64,000 nucleotides of DNA from Actinomycetes bacterium (lineage in GTDB: Bacteria > Actinomycetota > Thermoleophilia > BMS3ABIN01), in assembly GCA_021787475.1 (NCBI GenBank), contig JAJYLW010000005.1, positions 49,743-113,742 of the forward strand. The letters run 5' to 3'. Shown here in pieces: positions 1-7,143 of this stretch. Numbering within the stretch: position 1 is the stretch's first letter; each line of letters opens with the position of its first letter. The translations under genes and the position numbers were made by a program. The notes beneath the pieces were generated by a model. It saw only the letters and a list, made by a program, of their open reading frames with translations, searched no databases and had not been told where the DNA came from.

Positions 1-1
1 G

Positions 2-736
2 GGCGGCCGCGGCACGGACGTCGCCCGTGAGTCCGCGGCGCTGGTCCTGCTTGATGATGATTTCTCTTCAATCGTGCGCGCGGTCCGGATGGGGAGGCGA
101 ATTTACGACAACATCAAAAAGGCGATGGCTTACATCGTCGCCGTCCATGTGCCGATCGTCGGCCTGAGTATTGTTCCCTTATTGCTGGGCTGGCCTTTGA
201 TTCTCATGCCGGTGCATATTGTCTTCCTCGAATTGATCATCGACCCGGCCAGCTCCATCGTATTTGAGGCAGAGCCAGAGGAAGAAGACATTATGCACCG
301 GCCTCCCCGAAACCGGGGCGAGCCGCTCTTTGGCCACCGCGCCCTGTCACTCAGCGCGCTCCAGGGGATAAGCGCGCTGGCGATTGTGTTGTTTTTCTAT
401 TTCTTCTTCCATTATCGCGGTCACGGCCTGGGCACGATCCGGGCCATGACTTACACGACGCTTATTTTTGCCAATCTGGGGTTGATATTAACAAACCGCT
501 CCTGGTCCAAAACCATATTCCAGACAATCCGGATAAGGAACCGCGCCCTCTGGTTGCTATTGGGCAGTGTTCCTGTATTCCTGGGGCTGGTGCTATACGT
601 GCCCTTCCTGAAAAACTTGTTTCTTTTCGAGGAGCTGAAGCCAGTTGACCTTGCTGTCTGTTTCATGGCGGGTTTTATCAGCATCGCCTGGTTCGAGCTG
701 CTTAAATTCCTGCGCGCAGCGCAAGCTAAGTCTTGA
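2..736 (+). CDS. Cation-transporting P-type ATPase, C-terminal part (5' end outside window)
   Basis: The reading frame is open from the first bases of the window, so the N-terminus lies upstream. The first residues carry the end of the P-domain (GTDVARESAALVLLDDDF), the hinge motif typical of P-type ATPases. Several C-terminal membrane helices follow, including a segment with ELIIDPASSIVFEAEP, which is common in bacterial P2-like cation pumps (Ca/Mg/Mn family). The ion cannot be told from this fragment because the M4 and phosphorylation-site regions are missing. The stop codon at 734-736 overlaps, tail to tail, a small minus-strand EF-hand reading frame. Confidence 0.9.
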   Translation, partial: GGRGTDVARESAALVLLDDDFSSIVRAVRMGRRIYDNIKKAMAYIVAVHVPIVGLSIVPLLLGWPLILMPVHIVFLELIIDPASSIVFEAEPEEEDIMHRPPRNRGEPLFGHRALSLSALQGISALAIVLFFYFFFHYRGHGLGTIRAMTYTTLIFANLGLILTNRSWSKTIFQTIRIRNRALWLLLGSVPVFLGLVLYVPFLKNLFLFEELKPVDLAVCFMAGFISIAWFELLKFLRAAQAKS

Positions 737-902
737 TCTGAAAAATTGCCAGATCCATGATGTCCAGCTTGCCGTCCATGTTCATATCCATGTAATCCAG
801 CGTCCCGTTTTGCAGATGGAAATCGTAAACGAGCTTCGGTATTGAGGCATATAGTCCTGCTTTCTCAAACCCACGATTATTATGATGCTTATTTTCAACC
901 AA
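726..902 (-). pseudogene. Orphan EF-hand/dockerin-like C-terminal fragment
   Basis: A 58-codon minus-strand frame begins at a weak TTG with no clear ribosome binding site. It encodes a perfect 12-residue EF-hand-type calcium loop (DMNMDGKLDIMD) followed by a short helix, as in dockerin or calcium-binding tails of exported proteins. It lacks the rest of any such protein, so it is most likely a remnant of a larger gene. It overlaps the P-type ATPase stop codon. Low confidence that it is expressed. Confidence 0.3.
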
Positions 903-960
903 GCACCCGCAGGTTTCAAAATGGCATCAAAAGTTCAGAATAAGGTGAAGAGGAAACGGA

Positions 961-1281
961 ATGGTGAGCTTGGCCAAGGTTGACTACAATCGCGATTCTT
1001 ATAACGCATGTCTTTGCGGCGGCTGCCCGGTAAACCGAGGCAGCGCCTGCATTCACGCGCAGGAAGAGAAACTGGCGCCGAGCACGGACGCAATTGAAAA
1101 AGAAGGACTGATGCCGCCCCCGGAAATCATGCCGGGAATTTATTGCGCCATCGGCAAATCTTCTTGTGAAGACCTAAGCAGCCGGAAAAAATGCCTCTGC
1201 CCGGCCTGCCCGGTGCAGATTGAAACCGGTCTCAGCAAAAGCTATTATTGCCTGCTTGGCAGCGCCACCGAGGTGGGCTGA
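961..1281 (+). CDS. DUF2769-family Cys-rich protein
   Basis: This 106-residue protein has two Cys clusters, CLCGGCP near residues 18-24 and CLCPACP near residues 79-85. Each is followed about 20 residues later by a further Cys (YCAIGKSSC, YYCLLG). The CxCxxCP...YYCxxG pattern is that of DUF2769, small presumably metal-binding proteins of unknown function, known mostly from methanogens and other anaerobes. The start has an upstream GAAGAGGAAACGG ribosome binding site. The stop overlaps the next gene's start as TGATG, so the two are translationally coupled. A third relative lies at 3917-4126. Confidence 0.75.
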   Translation: MVSLAKVDYNRDSYNACLCGGCPVNRGSACIHAQEEKLAPSTDAIEKEGLMPPPEIMPGIYCAIGKSSCEDLSSRKKCLCPACPVQIETGLSKSYYCLLGSATEVG

Positions 1282-1670
1282 TGGCTGTTATATCCCTGAA
1301 CATCAGCAATTATGGAAAATGTCTTTGCCCTGTCTGCCCCGTGCAACTGCGGAGCAAGTGTATCGCGGCCAAGAATGAAGGGTGGCGGCAGGCCAGGCTC
1401 AAAGTAGGGGAGATGCTTAAGCAATACCACGAACATCCGGAAGCCTACGAAATGGAAATGAGCGAGCTGGAAAAAAGCGAGGTGGGGCAACGGCACGCTT
1501 TTACCGAGCCAAAACCTGCTGACATGCAGGAGCTTTATTGTTCAGAAGCTGTCGGCAAGTCAAATTGCAGCGATCTGGACGAAGGGAAAATGTGCCAGTG
1601 CCCGGACTGCGTGGTCTGGCAGCAAAACAAGCTGGGCAGCACCTATTTCTGCCTCAGCGGCGCCGCGTAA
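1281..1670 (+). CDS. DUF2769-family Cys-rich protein with internal helical insert
   Basis: ATG at 1281 overlaps the upstream stop by one base, which decides the start over a longer in-frame extension. The 129-residue product has an N-terminal CLCPVCP motif and a C-terminal CQCPDCV...YFCLSG motif, i.e. the two halves of a DUF2769 repeat. Between them is a charged, probably helical segment of about 50 residues (MLKQYHEHPEAYEMEM). Function unknown; metal binding is inferred from the Cys pattern. It ends before a hairpin with a T-rich tail at 1715-1739. Confidence 0.75.
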   Translation: MAVISLNISNYGKCLCPVCPVQLRSKCIAAKNEGWRQARLKVGEMLKQYHEHPEAYEMEMSELEKSEVGQRHAFTEPKPADMQELYCSEAVGKSNCSDLDEGKMCQCPDCVVWQQNKLGSTYFCLSGAA

Positions 1671-1714
1671 AGCAATTCTTGATTAGTTTCCTATCTCGAT
1701 TGATTGATTTCTTC

Positions 1715-1739
1715 TCAGGGGATTCCCTGATTGTTTCTT
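1715..1739 (+). terminator. Probable Rho-independent terminator of the DUF2769 pair
   Basis: The dyad TCAGGG-GATT-CCCTGA (1715-1730) is followed by TTGTTTCTT. The stem is short (6 bp) but well placed 45 bases after the DUF2769 stop. The dyad also sits directly upstream of the -35 box of the next promoter, so an operator role is an alternative. Confidence 0.5.
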
Positions 1740-1759
1740 AATCCAACTGGTCCTATAAT
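1731..1759 (+). promoter_or_regulatory. Sigma-70-type promoter for the RiPP-like peptide gene
   Basis: TTGTTT (1731-1736), a 17-base spacer and a perfect TATAAT (1754-1759) lie about 40 bases upstream of the TTG start at 1797. The -35 box is a weak match and the -10 box is exact. With the terminator at 1954-1978 this makes the small peptide gene a self-contained transcription unit. Confidence 0.55.
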
Positions 1760-1796
1760 AATTTAGTTTTAATACTATTAGCATAAGGGGGTGTAG

Positions 1797-1928
1797 TTGA
1801 GTCAGGCAGACGGGGTATACATGCGACCGGAGCTCAACAAGCTGGGAAATGTGGTTGACGTTACTTTTGACGATGTCGGCTGGGGCTTAAGTTCCTGCGG
1901 GGGTGATGACGACTGCGGGGATGACTAG
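1797..1928 (+). CDS. RiPP-like precursor peptide with lasso-type leader
   Basis: A 43-residue frame starts at TTG 1797 behind AAGGGGGTG; ATG 1821 is a later alternative. The leader segment YMRPELNKLGNVVDVTF matches the YxxPxLxxxGxxxxxT signature of lasso-peptide leaders bound by PqqD-like recognition (RRE) proteins, with exact spacing from Tyr to Thr. The putative core after TF is short, acidic and contains one Trp and two Cys (GWGLSSC, DDDCGDD). Asp in the first core position is not usual for lasso peptides, so another modification class is possible. The gene has its own promoter and terminator. No cyclase, protease or radical SAM enzyme lies nearby. A second peptide with the same leader is at 26948-27076. 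Confidence 0.6.
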   Translation: MSQADGVYMRPELNKLGNVVDVTFDDVGWGLSSCGGDDDCGDD

Positions 1929-1953
1929 GCCCACCTGGCGAGCAAAGATTATT

Positions 1954-1978
1954 GCGGCCTCTCCCGGAGGCCGCTTTT
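1954..1978 (+). terminator. Rho-independent terminator after the RiPP-like gene
   Basis: A perfect 8-bp stem GCGGCCTC / GAGGCCGC with a 5-base loop is followed by TTTT. It ends the transcription unit that starts at about 1766. Confidence 0.85.
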
Positions 1979-2144
1979 ATATTGCGCCTGGTATTTACGC
2001 CCGCAAAATTCGACGTCGGGACCGACTTTTTTGATTTTAGTTTGACCCGGCGTCCGCCTTCCCCTATTATTTGTCTTCACGGAAGTTGGTTTGGGCTGAA
2101 CCTTCCCTTGCCGAAGCGGCTTCCGTAAAATTGAGTTTGCCCCC

Positions 2145-2222
2145 GGGGGCGTAGTTCAGTCGGTTCAGAACGCCGGCCTGTCACGCCGGAGGTCGCGGGT
2201 TCGAGTCCCGTCGCTCCCGCCA
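2145..2222 (+). tRNA. tRNA-Asp (GTC)
   Basis: The cloverleaf is complete. The acceptor stem is GGGGGCG / CGCTCCC, the anticodon arm CCGGC-CTGTCAC-GCCGG has anticodon GTC, the T-arm contains GGTTCGAGTCC, and CCA is encoded at 2220-2222 after discriminator G. Confidence 0.95.
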
Positions 2223-2687
2223 ATTGTTTTACCTGCAAAGCCGCCGATTATGGTGGTAAAAGGCCGCTGGGTCCAGGCTTTTCAAATTCATCTATTTCCC
2301 ATATTCGCGTATTTCGTCATGCCAGAAGATTCTCTGCAGCGGGTGTTGATAAAGCACGGCATGCCGGCTGCAGCTCAATCCGGCGCCGGGGCGGGCACGA
2401 TCGTCACCGTCCGCTTCAGCGTCCAGCGCCGCAGCAGCACCACTTCAATTACCCTGCCGATCACGTCTGCCGTCAGCAGCCGGTGAACATCGTCGAGGTT
2501 GGCGACTGGCCGGCCGGCAAAGGAGATGATGACGTCGCCCTCCTTCAGGCCGGCTCTGACGGCTGGAGATCCTGGGCTCACACCGGCGACAAACGCAGCA
2601 GAATCCTGCCGCAGGTTGAAATGCCGGGCAACACGGACCGGCAGCGGCACCGTCTGACCGTTGATGCCAAGGTAACCTCGTGTTACT

Positions 2688-2704
2688 CCCCCCCCCCCCC
2701 CCCC
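2688..2704. repeat. Homopolymer tract C17 (G17 on the coding strand of htrA-like gene)
   Basis: Seventeen consecutive C lie at the protease/PDZ junction. Tract length sets whether the PDZ domain is translated: n = 13, 16 or 19 is in frame, 17 is not. Confidence 0.95.
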
Positions 2705-2773
2705 GCATCAGCAGGGTGATGACCCAGCGCATCGTGTTTACGGGAATGGCGAAGCAGATGCCTTGGGCAAACT

Positions 2774-2851
2774 GGATGATGGCGGTGCTGATACCGATCA
2801 CCTCGCCGCGGGGGATGATGGCGGTGCTGATACCGATCACCTCGCCGCGGG
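2774..2851. repeat. 39-bp perfect tandem duplication inside htrA-like gene
   Basis: Two exact adjacent copies (2774-2812 and 2813-2851) each encode 13 residues. Related proteases have one copy of RGEVIGISTAII, so the second copy is an insertion in the loop after the catalytic Ser. Confidence 0.9.
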
Positions 2852-3467
2852 AATTCACCAGCGGACCGCCGCTGTTGCCGGGATTCAGGGCGGCGTCTGT
2901 CTGAATGATGTTCTCGATCAGCCGCCCGGAATAGCTGCGCAGCGACCGCCCCAGGGCGCTGATGACGCCGGAGGTAACGGTGCTCTGAAAGCCGAACGGA
3001 TTCCCGATCGCGATCGCCAGCTGGCCCACGCGCAGTTTCTCGGAGTTTCCTAGCGGGGCGCTCGGAAGCCCGGCGGCAGGCACCCTGATCAGGGCCAGGT
3101 CAGTGGCTGCGTCCCGGCCGGCGGCCTCGGCAGGGTATGATATACCGTCTGCCATGTTAACCCGGATGGCGCTGGCCCGTTCGATCACATGGCTGTTGGT
3201 GACAACATAGCCATCGGGCGCAATTATTACGCCGGAGCCGCTGCCTTCGGCCTCGGGCCGGCGCCGGCTGCGGGGGGCCTGTTTCTGCTTTACGGCGATA
3301 TGTACAACAGCAGGTCCATCTTTTTCCACGACGTCAACGACGGCGCGGGAATAGGCATCGAGAATCTCCGGGTCTTCCGGGATATCGGTCTCTTGTTTGG
3401 CACTGTTCGGGAACTCAAGGCCGGCAGGCCTCGCATCCGCAAGTTGTGTTTTTGTCATTGTTACTCA

Positions 3468-3704
3468 TCACTGGCCCTGTTTTGACCTCTTCCGAAAGGT
3501 GCCGCGCCCGCTTGTGCCTCGCCGGCTGGTGATTATGTGAAGATGATGGCGCAGCAACTCCTCTATCTCGCCGTCTTCAATCGGAATCATCATCGCCGCC
3601 GGCCTGCCGTGCGAAGTCACGATATAAAGCTCGCGCTCTTCCTGCACGCGGCGCACTATCTCGCAGGCGTGGCTCTTGAAATCCCTGATTCCGACGATAG
3701 GCAT
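3468..3704 (-). CDS. Phd/YefM-family antitoxin, solitary
   Basis: The 78-residue protein begins MPIVGIRDFKSHACEIVRRV and continues with YIVTSHGRPAAMMIP, the conserved N-terminal DNA-binding fold of prevent-host-death antitoxins. The C-terminal tail is basic. No PIN, RelE or Doc toxin gene is next to it: the minus-strand neighbour downstream, 9 bases away, is the HtrA-like gene. It is either an orphan antitoxin or a stand-alone regulator. Confidence 0.75.
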   Translation of the reverse strand: MPIVGIRDFKSHACEIVRRVQEERELYIVTSHGRPAAMMIPIEDGEIEELLRHHLHIITSRRGTSGRGTFRKRSKQGQ

Positions 3705-3916
3705 GGCGGCTCTTGTCTGGCTCGCTTTGGGGAAAGGCCTAAATCATAGCCATAATTATAACTATTATTGTAACCACTATATTATGGCGCCGCTTGGTTT
3801 ACATGTCAAGGAGAGGCGACTCTCAAGAAATGACCAGCGCCGCCCGCCGCGGTTTACCCTTTTCCGGCGCGGGGAAGATTTTTTCTGTCTGTAAAAAAAC
3901 GATCAGGGGGAGAAAC

Positions 3917-4126
3917 ATGCCAGTTCCCAACACTCAGGAAAACATATCACGGTGCGTCTGCGGCTCCTGTCCATCATACCTGGAAGGGGGCAGCGGTTTT
4001 TTCTGTTCTCTAAGCCAGAGCCAGAAAAATCCCGAGCGGAAAGGCTGCATCTGCAACACCTGCGGCAACTGGGGCGAATTTGGCCTGAGCACCGGCTACT
4101 ATTGCGTTGAAGGCAAGGCGGAATAA
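3917..4126 (+). CDS. DUF2769-family Cys-rich protein (third copy)
   Basis: ATG at 3917 follows AGGGGGAG at 3905-3912, which decides the start. The 69-residue product has CVCGSCP and CICNTCG clusters and ends GLSTGYYCVEGKAE, the DUF2769 signature. It is the shortest of the three copies in this window. Its stop codon lies where the Rieske-like frame begins to be conserved, so the two may be coupled or were once fused. Confidence 0.75.
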   Translation: MPVPNTQENISRCVCGSCPSYLEGGSGFFCSLSQSQKNPERKGCICNTCGNWGEFGLSTGYYCVEGKAE

Positions 4127-4185
4127 TCAGGGCGGCGGACATACCGCCCGGCCAGGGCGTCACAGCCGAGATCCAGGGGCAGCCG

Positions 4186-4404
4186 GTGGCGATCTATAAT
4201 GCCGGCGATCAGTTGGTGGTGCTCCGGAATGTTTGCACCCACATGGGCTGCCAGACCGGCTGGAATGACGCCAGCAAGACATGGGACTGTCCCTGCCATG
4301 GCTCCCGTTACCACCCTGACGGCGGAGTGCTGCTGGGCCCGGCGGCGGCGCTGCCGCGGCTGGAACACCGGCTTCAAAATGGCGGAATAGCACTTGTTAC
4401 TTGA
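4186..4404 (+). CDS. Rieske [2Fe-2S] domain protein, start uncertain
   Basis: The Rieske cluster motifs are clear: CTHMGC and CPCHGSRY supply the two Cys and two His ligands. The first usable start codon is GTG 4186. However, the same frame upstream to about 4126 encodes well-conserved Rieske sequence (AADIPPGQGVTAEIQGQ) with no ATG, GTG or TTG. The true N-terminus therefore either uses a rare start such as ATA or ATC, or is reached by a -1 frameshift from the end of the preceding DUF2769 gene. With the upstream part it would be about 92 residues, typical for a small soluble Rieske ferredoxin. Confidence 0.65.
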   Translation: MAIYNAGDQLVVLRNVCTHMGCQTGWNDASKTWDCPCHGSRYHPDGGVLLGPAAALPRLEHRLQNGGIALVT

Positions 4405-4473
4405 ATATTTAGCGCAGGTGCTGAGCGGGTAAATTAGTGCTGGAAGCGTTGATATTGATCGAAAGCGGTTGTC

Positions 4474-4818
4474 ATGGAATCGATGGATTGTCCATATTGC
4501 GACAAGGAAAATCACTCAAGTTGCCCGGAAGTTATGGCGGGCTGCGCCTACTGTGGCAAGAGGTTTGCGCAGGCGTCAACTGAAAGTGGGAAGCTCGTCA
4601 TTCTGGGCAGGGATCAAGAAAATTCCGGCAGGATAGCCGCAAAGTTGACAGCGGCCTGGCGGCAGAATGGAGAGACTCAAAAGGAAGCGATTGTTGACCG
4701 CCGTGATGATACCGGCACACGCAAACAATATCATGGACCCGAGCGGCGGCGGGTCTCCGATGCCGGGAACGCACGGCCTCTGGCTGCGGATGTGATCGAC
4801 TTATCAGTCAAGTTGTAA
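4474..4818 (+). CDS. Hypothetical zinc-ribbon protein
   Basis: The 114-residue protein has an N-terminal zinc-ribbon-like set of Cys (CPYCDKENHSSC, CAYCGKRF) and a basic C-terminal half with YHGPERRR, a short motif also seen in linkers of bacterial regulators. The start may be ATG 4474 or ATG 4483. The gene lies alone between the Rieske gene and the DUF6529-like gene. No function can be assigned. Confidence 0.55.
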   Translation: MESMDCPYCDKENHSSCPEVMAGCAYCGKRFAQASTESGKLVILGRDQENSGRIAAKLTAAWRQNGETQKEAIVDRRDDTGTRKQYHGPERRRVSDAGNARPLAADVIDLSVKL

Positions 4819-4903
4819 AAAGTTGTAAAAGTAACTGGATCTTTCGGCTTCGCTTCAAACCGTTGCCCTGAGCGCCGCGCAGGGACAACCATTTGAAATC
4901 AAG

Positions 4904-5382
4904 ATGGCCAAGCTTTCAGTTGTTTCATATCCGCCGGTAGCGGAAATCATGCCAGTCAGAATGATTTCCTTTTCCATTTTGACAAAAAGCATCCTGGCCA
5001 CACTGTTGCTGGCGCTGGCAATGCTGCAGCTGACTGCGATTGCGATTGCCCTGGGCTGGCTCGGCCGCTTCTCCCCGCAGGCCCGCCGCCGGGCTGCGCT
5101 GTTTCACCGGCTGGAAGGGTACGCGGCGCTGGTTGTCATCCTGACGATAGCCTATGATTGCATCTTTGTTATCAGGCCAAATCTACCCCTGGTCTCAACG
5201 CGGGCGCAAATCCATGCCTTTCTCGGCGCCAGTGTTCTCGCCCTGATTTTTGTCAAAATGTTTTTTTCGCCAGATTCGCTGGCAGCCACTTTGGCTGGCT
5301 GTTCCAGGTTGGCATAACGTTGTTCTTTGCCATTATAGCCATCTGGATCAGCAGCGCCGGCTGGTATTTCTTTTGGTATTGA
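4904..5382 (+). pseudogene. DUF6529-like membrane protein, frameshifted at a T7 run
   Basis: The first frame (4904 to 5317) gives three hydrophobic helices with HRLEGYAALVVILTIAYDC and an IHAFLGASVLALIFVK segment, as in DUF6529, a small four-helix cytochrome-b-like family. After the T7 run at 5261-5267 that frame degenerates. One more T would continue into ARFAGSHFGWLFQVGITLFF and the final helix ending GWYFFWY at 5382. So the gene is full length but for a one-base deletion, which could be real or an assembly error. Confidence 0.6.
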
Positions 5383-5398
5383 AGAAGCTGCGGACGAA

Positions 5399-5800
5399 TT
5401 AACCAAATCTGTACTGCACCCCGTAGCCGCCGCGCGGGTAGCGCATCTCGATGTTGTCATAGGGGCAGCCGCCACTGCGGCAGGTTCCGCATTCGAGGCA
5501 GCCTTCATAAGATATGGAAATCTTCTTTTCCTCGCCCTCCCAGTGGTAAACCTGCGCCGGGCAGGAGTGGGTGCAATACTTTTGGTGGCAGCGGCGCCGG
5601 CAAACCTCGGCGTCCTTGATGCTCAAGTGCGACCGGCTGTCAAGGTTGAATTTGACCAGGGCCAACTTATTCGCCACAGCCGGCGCCGGCTGTGGAAATC
5701 CCAGCTCCGCCGGATTGGGCAAAACTCCTTCGGCAGGCGCCTGTTTTATCCGTCCGCCTGCCGGCTCAATGTTGGTTGCCAGGTCACGTTTCGAACTCAT
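5399..5800 (-). CDS. fixX: Ferredoxin-like protein FixX
   Basis: The 133-residue protein has two Cys sets near the C-terminus: C67/C71/C76/C80 and C101/C104/C107/C112 (CLECGTC...GCP). This is the FixX arrangement that binds one 4Fe-4S cluster and serves the ETF-quinone oxidoreductase. It overlaps the fixC stop by ATGA. The N-terminal 45 residues are Pro/Ala-rich and longer than in most FixX proteins. Confidence 0.9.
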   Translation of the reverse strand: MSSKRDLATNIEPAGGRIKQAPAEGVLPNPAELGFPQPAPAVANKLALVKFNLDSRSHLSIKDAEVCRRRCHQKYCTHSCPAQVYHWEGEEKKISISYEGCLECGTCRSGGCPYDNIEMRYPRGGYGVQYRFG

Positions 5801-7143
5801 GTCAATGACCTCCAGGCGTCATACAGGTCCTTAAGCAACCTGCGCGTGGGGACCTGGGAATGGAACAACCGTAGCAGCAGCTTCTCCTTGTTCGCCTTGC
5901 TGAGACTGTCCACGGTGAGGAACTCCCGCGCCAGCGCGGCCATCAGCTCCGGATAAAGGCCGAACAGTTGCGGATGGGAAGCCAGGAACGGGGTGGCGTT
6001 CTCATATTTTTTCAGGTCTTTGATGACAATGCTTTTTTCCAGCTTCTGCTGATAAAGCGCCAGCGCGTGGCGGTCAAAGCATCCCTCACGGCGGCAGGCC
6101 AGCACCGTCTCGGCGGCCATCTGGCCCGAAAGCAGCGCCAAGTTGGCGCCCTCGCTGTTGATCGGGTTGACCATGCCCGCGGCGTCACCGGCGACAAGGA
6201 CGCCGTCGCCGTAAAGCTGCGGCATGCAGCGATATCCTCCCTCGGGAATGAGGTGGGCGGAATATTCGCGCGGGCTTGCTCCCTGGATCAGGCGGCGCAG
6301 CTGCGGCTGCTGCTTGAACTTGTCCAGTATTGTGTATGCCTCTGTGACATTGTCAACGAGGCTGTTGAGGAGGACGCCGACGCCGATTGAGATGGTATCG
6401 CGGTTGGTGTAGATAAAGCCGGTGCCGGGCAGGCCGCCGGTGATCTCGCCGATTATCTCGATGGCGGCGCCGGCACCCGGCTCCAGGTCGAAACGGTCCT
6501 CGATTTTCTCCGTCGGCAGCGCCAGCACCTCCTTGACCGCCAGGGCAACGTTGGGGGCCTGGGGCGGGCAGGAAGCCAGACCAGCCTTCTCGGTGAGAAA
6601 CGGGTTGACGCCCTCGGCGATGATGACGACGTCGGCCTCCAGGTCCCCCTGGGGGCGGCCGGAACGGACGCCGGCGACGCGGCGGCCATCACGGAGCAGA
6701 TCCTCCGCCAGCGTCTCCGTGATCATCCAGGCGCCGGCGGCAGCGGCCTGCGCCGCCAGCCACTTGTCGAAACGGGCGCGGTAGACGGTAAAGGAGTTGT
6801 ACGGCTCCTGGCCGAAGTCGGTGGACTCAAAGGAAGCTTTGATGGTGGAATCCGTTGTCGCGAACCACATGTCGCGCCGGGTGACAAGCCTCTCCAGGGG
6901 CGCCTCGCGCCAGAACTCGGGAAAAACAGCGGCGGTGGGATGGGAGTAAATGACGCCGCCCATCATGTTCTTGCTGCCGGACCAGTTGCCCCGCTCCAGG
7001 CAGGCGACCTTGACGCCGGCCCGGGCCAGGGTGAAGGTGGTGGCCAGGCCGGCGGGGCCGCCGCCGACGACGATTGCGTCGAAGCGCGCGGGCGCGGCCC
7101 CGGCCGCGCCGGCTGTTCCCGTTTCTTTTTTACCTTTGTTCAT
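5797..7143 (-). CDS. fixC: ETF-quinone oxidoreductase FixC
   Basis: A 448-residue FAD protein of the ETF-QO/geranylgeranyl reductase family. The dinucleotide-binding VVGGGPAGLATTFTLARAG lies near residues 26-44 and a second FAD motif (GVLVAGDAAGMVNPI) is further on. FixC passes electrons from the FixAB flavoprotein to quinone. It overlaps fixB upstream and fixX downstream by four bases each, so fixABCX is one operon. In FixABCX systems NADH oxidation is split between quinone (through FixCX) and ferredoxin. Confidence 0.93.
   Translation of the reverse strand: MNKGKKETGTAGAAGAAPARFDAIVVGGGPAGLATTFTLARAGVKVACLERGNWSGSKNMMGGVIYSHPTAAVFPEFWREAPLERLVTRRDMWFATTDSTIKASFESTDFGQEPYNSFTVYRARFDKWLAAQAAAAGAWMITETLAEDLLRDGRRVAGVRSGRPQGDLEADVVIIAEGVNPFLTEKAGLASCPPQAPNVALAVKEVLALPTEKIEDRFDLEPGAGAAIEIIGEITGGLPGTGFIYTNRDTISIGVGVLLNSLVDNVTEAYTILDKFKQQPQLRRLIQGASPREYSAHLIPEGGYRCMPQLYGDGVLVAGDAAGMVNPINSEGANLALLSGQMAAETVLACRREGCFDRHALALYQQKLEKSIVIKDLKKYENATPFLASHPQLFGLYPELMAALAREFLTVDSLSKANKEKLLLRLFHSQVPTRRLLKDLYDAWRSLT

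Larger units (their letters stand above)
2375..3458 (-). pseudogene. HtrA/DegP-like S1C serine protease, frameshifted at a G17 tract
   Basis: The N-terminal part (from 3458) is a trypsin-like protease domain with the catalytic triad visible: His in TNSHVIERA, Asp in TDLALIRV and Ser in PGNSGGPL. There is no signal peptide, as in cytoplasmic or unanchored S1C proteins. The PDZ domain (GYLGI ... VSPGSPAVRAGLKEGDVI) is in another frame and ends at 2375. The frame changes at a run of 17 C (17 G in the coding strand) at 2688-2704; 16 or 13 G would join the frames. As written the product ends in unrelated sequence. There is also a 39-bp in-frame tandem duplication at 2774-2851, repeating PRGEVIGISTAII just after the active Ser. 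This could be phase variation, decay or a homopolymer assembly error. Confidence 0.85.

Noticed and set aside
1797-1928. True lasso peptide
   Set aside because: The residue after the leader is Asp rather than the usual Gly/Ala/Ser/Cys, and there is no macrolactam acceptor at the usual spacing from a valid first residue; only the leader type is supported.
3468-3704. Complete toxin-antitoxin module
   Set aside because: Only the Phd-type antitoxin is present; both neighbours are unrelated genes.
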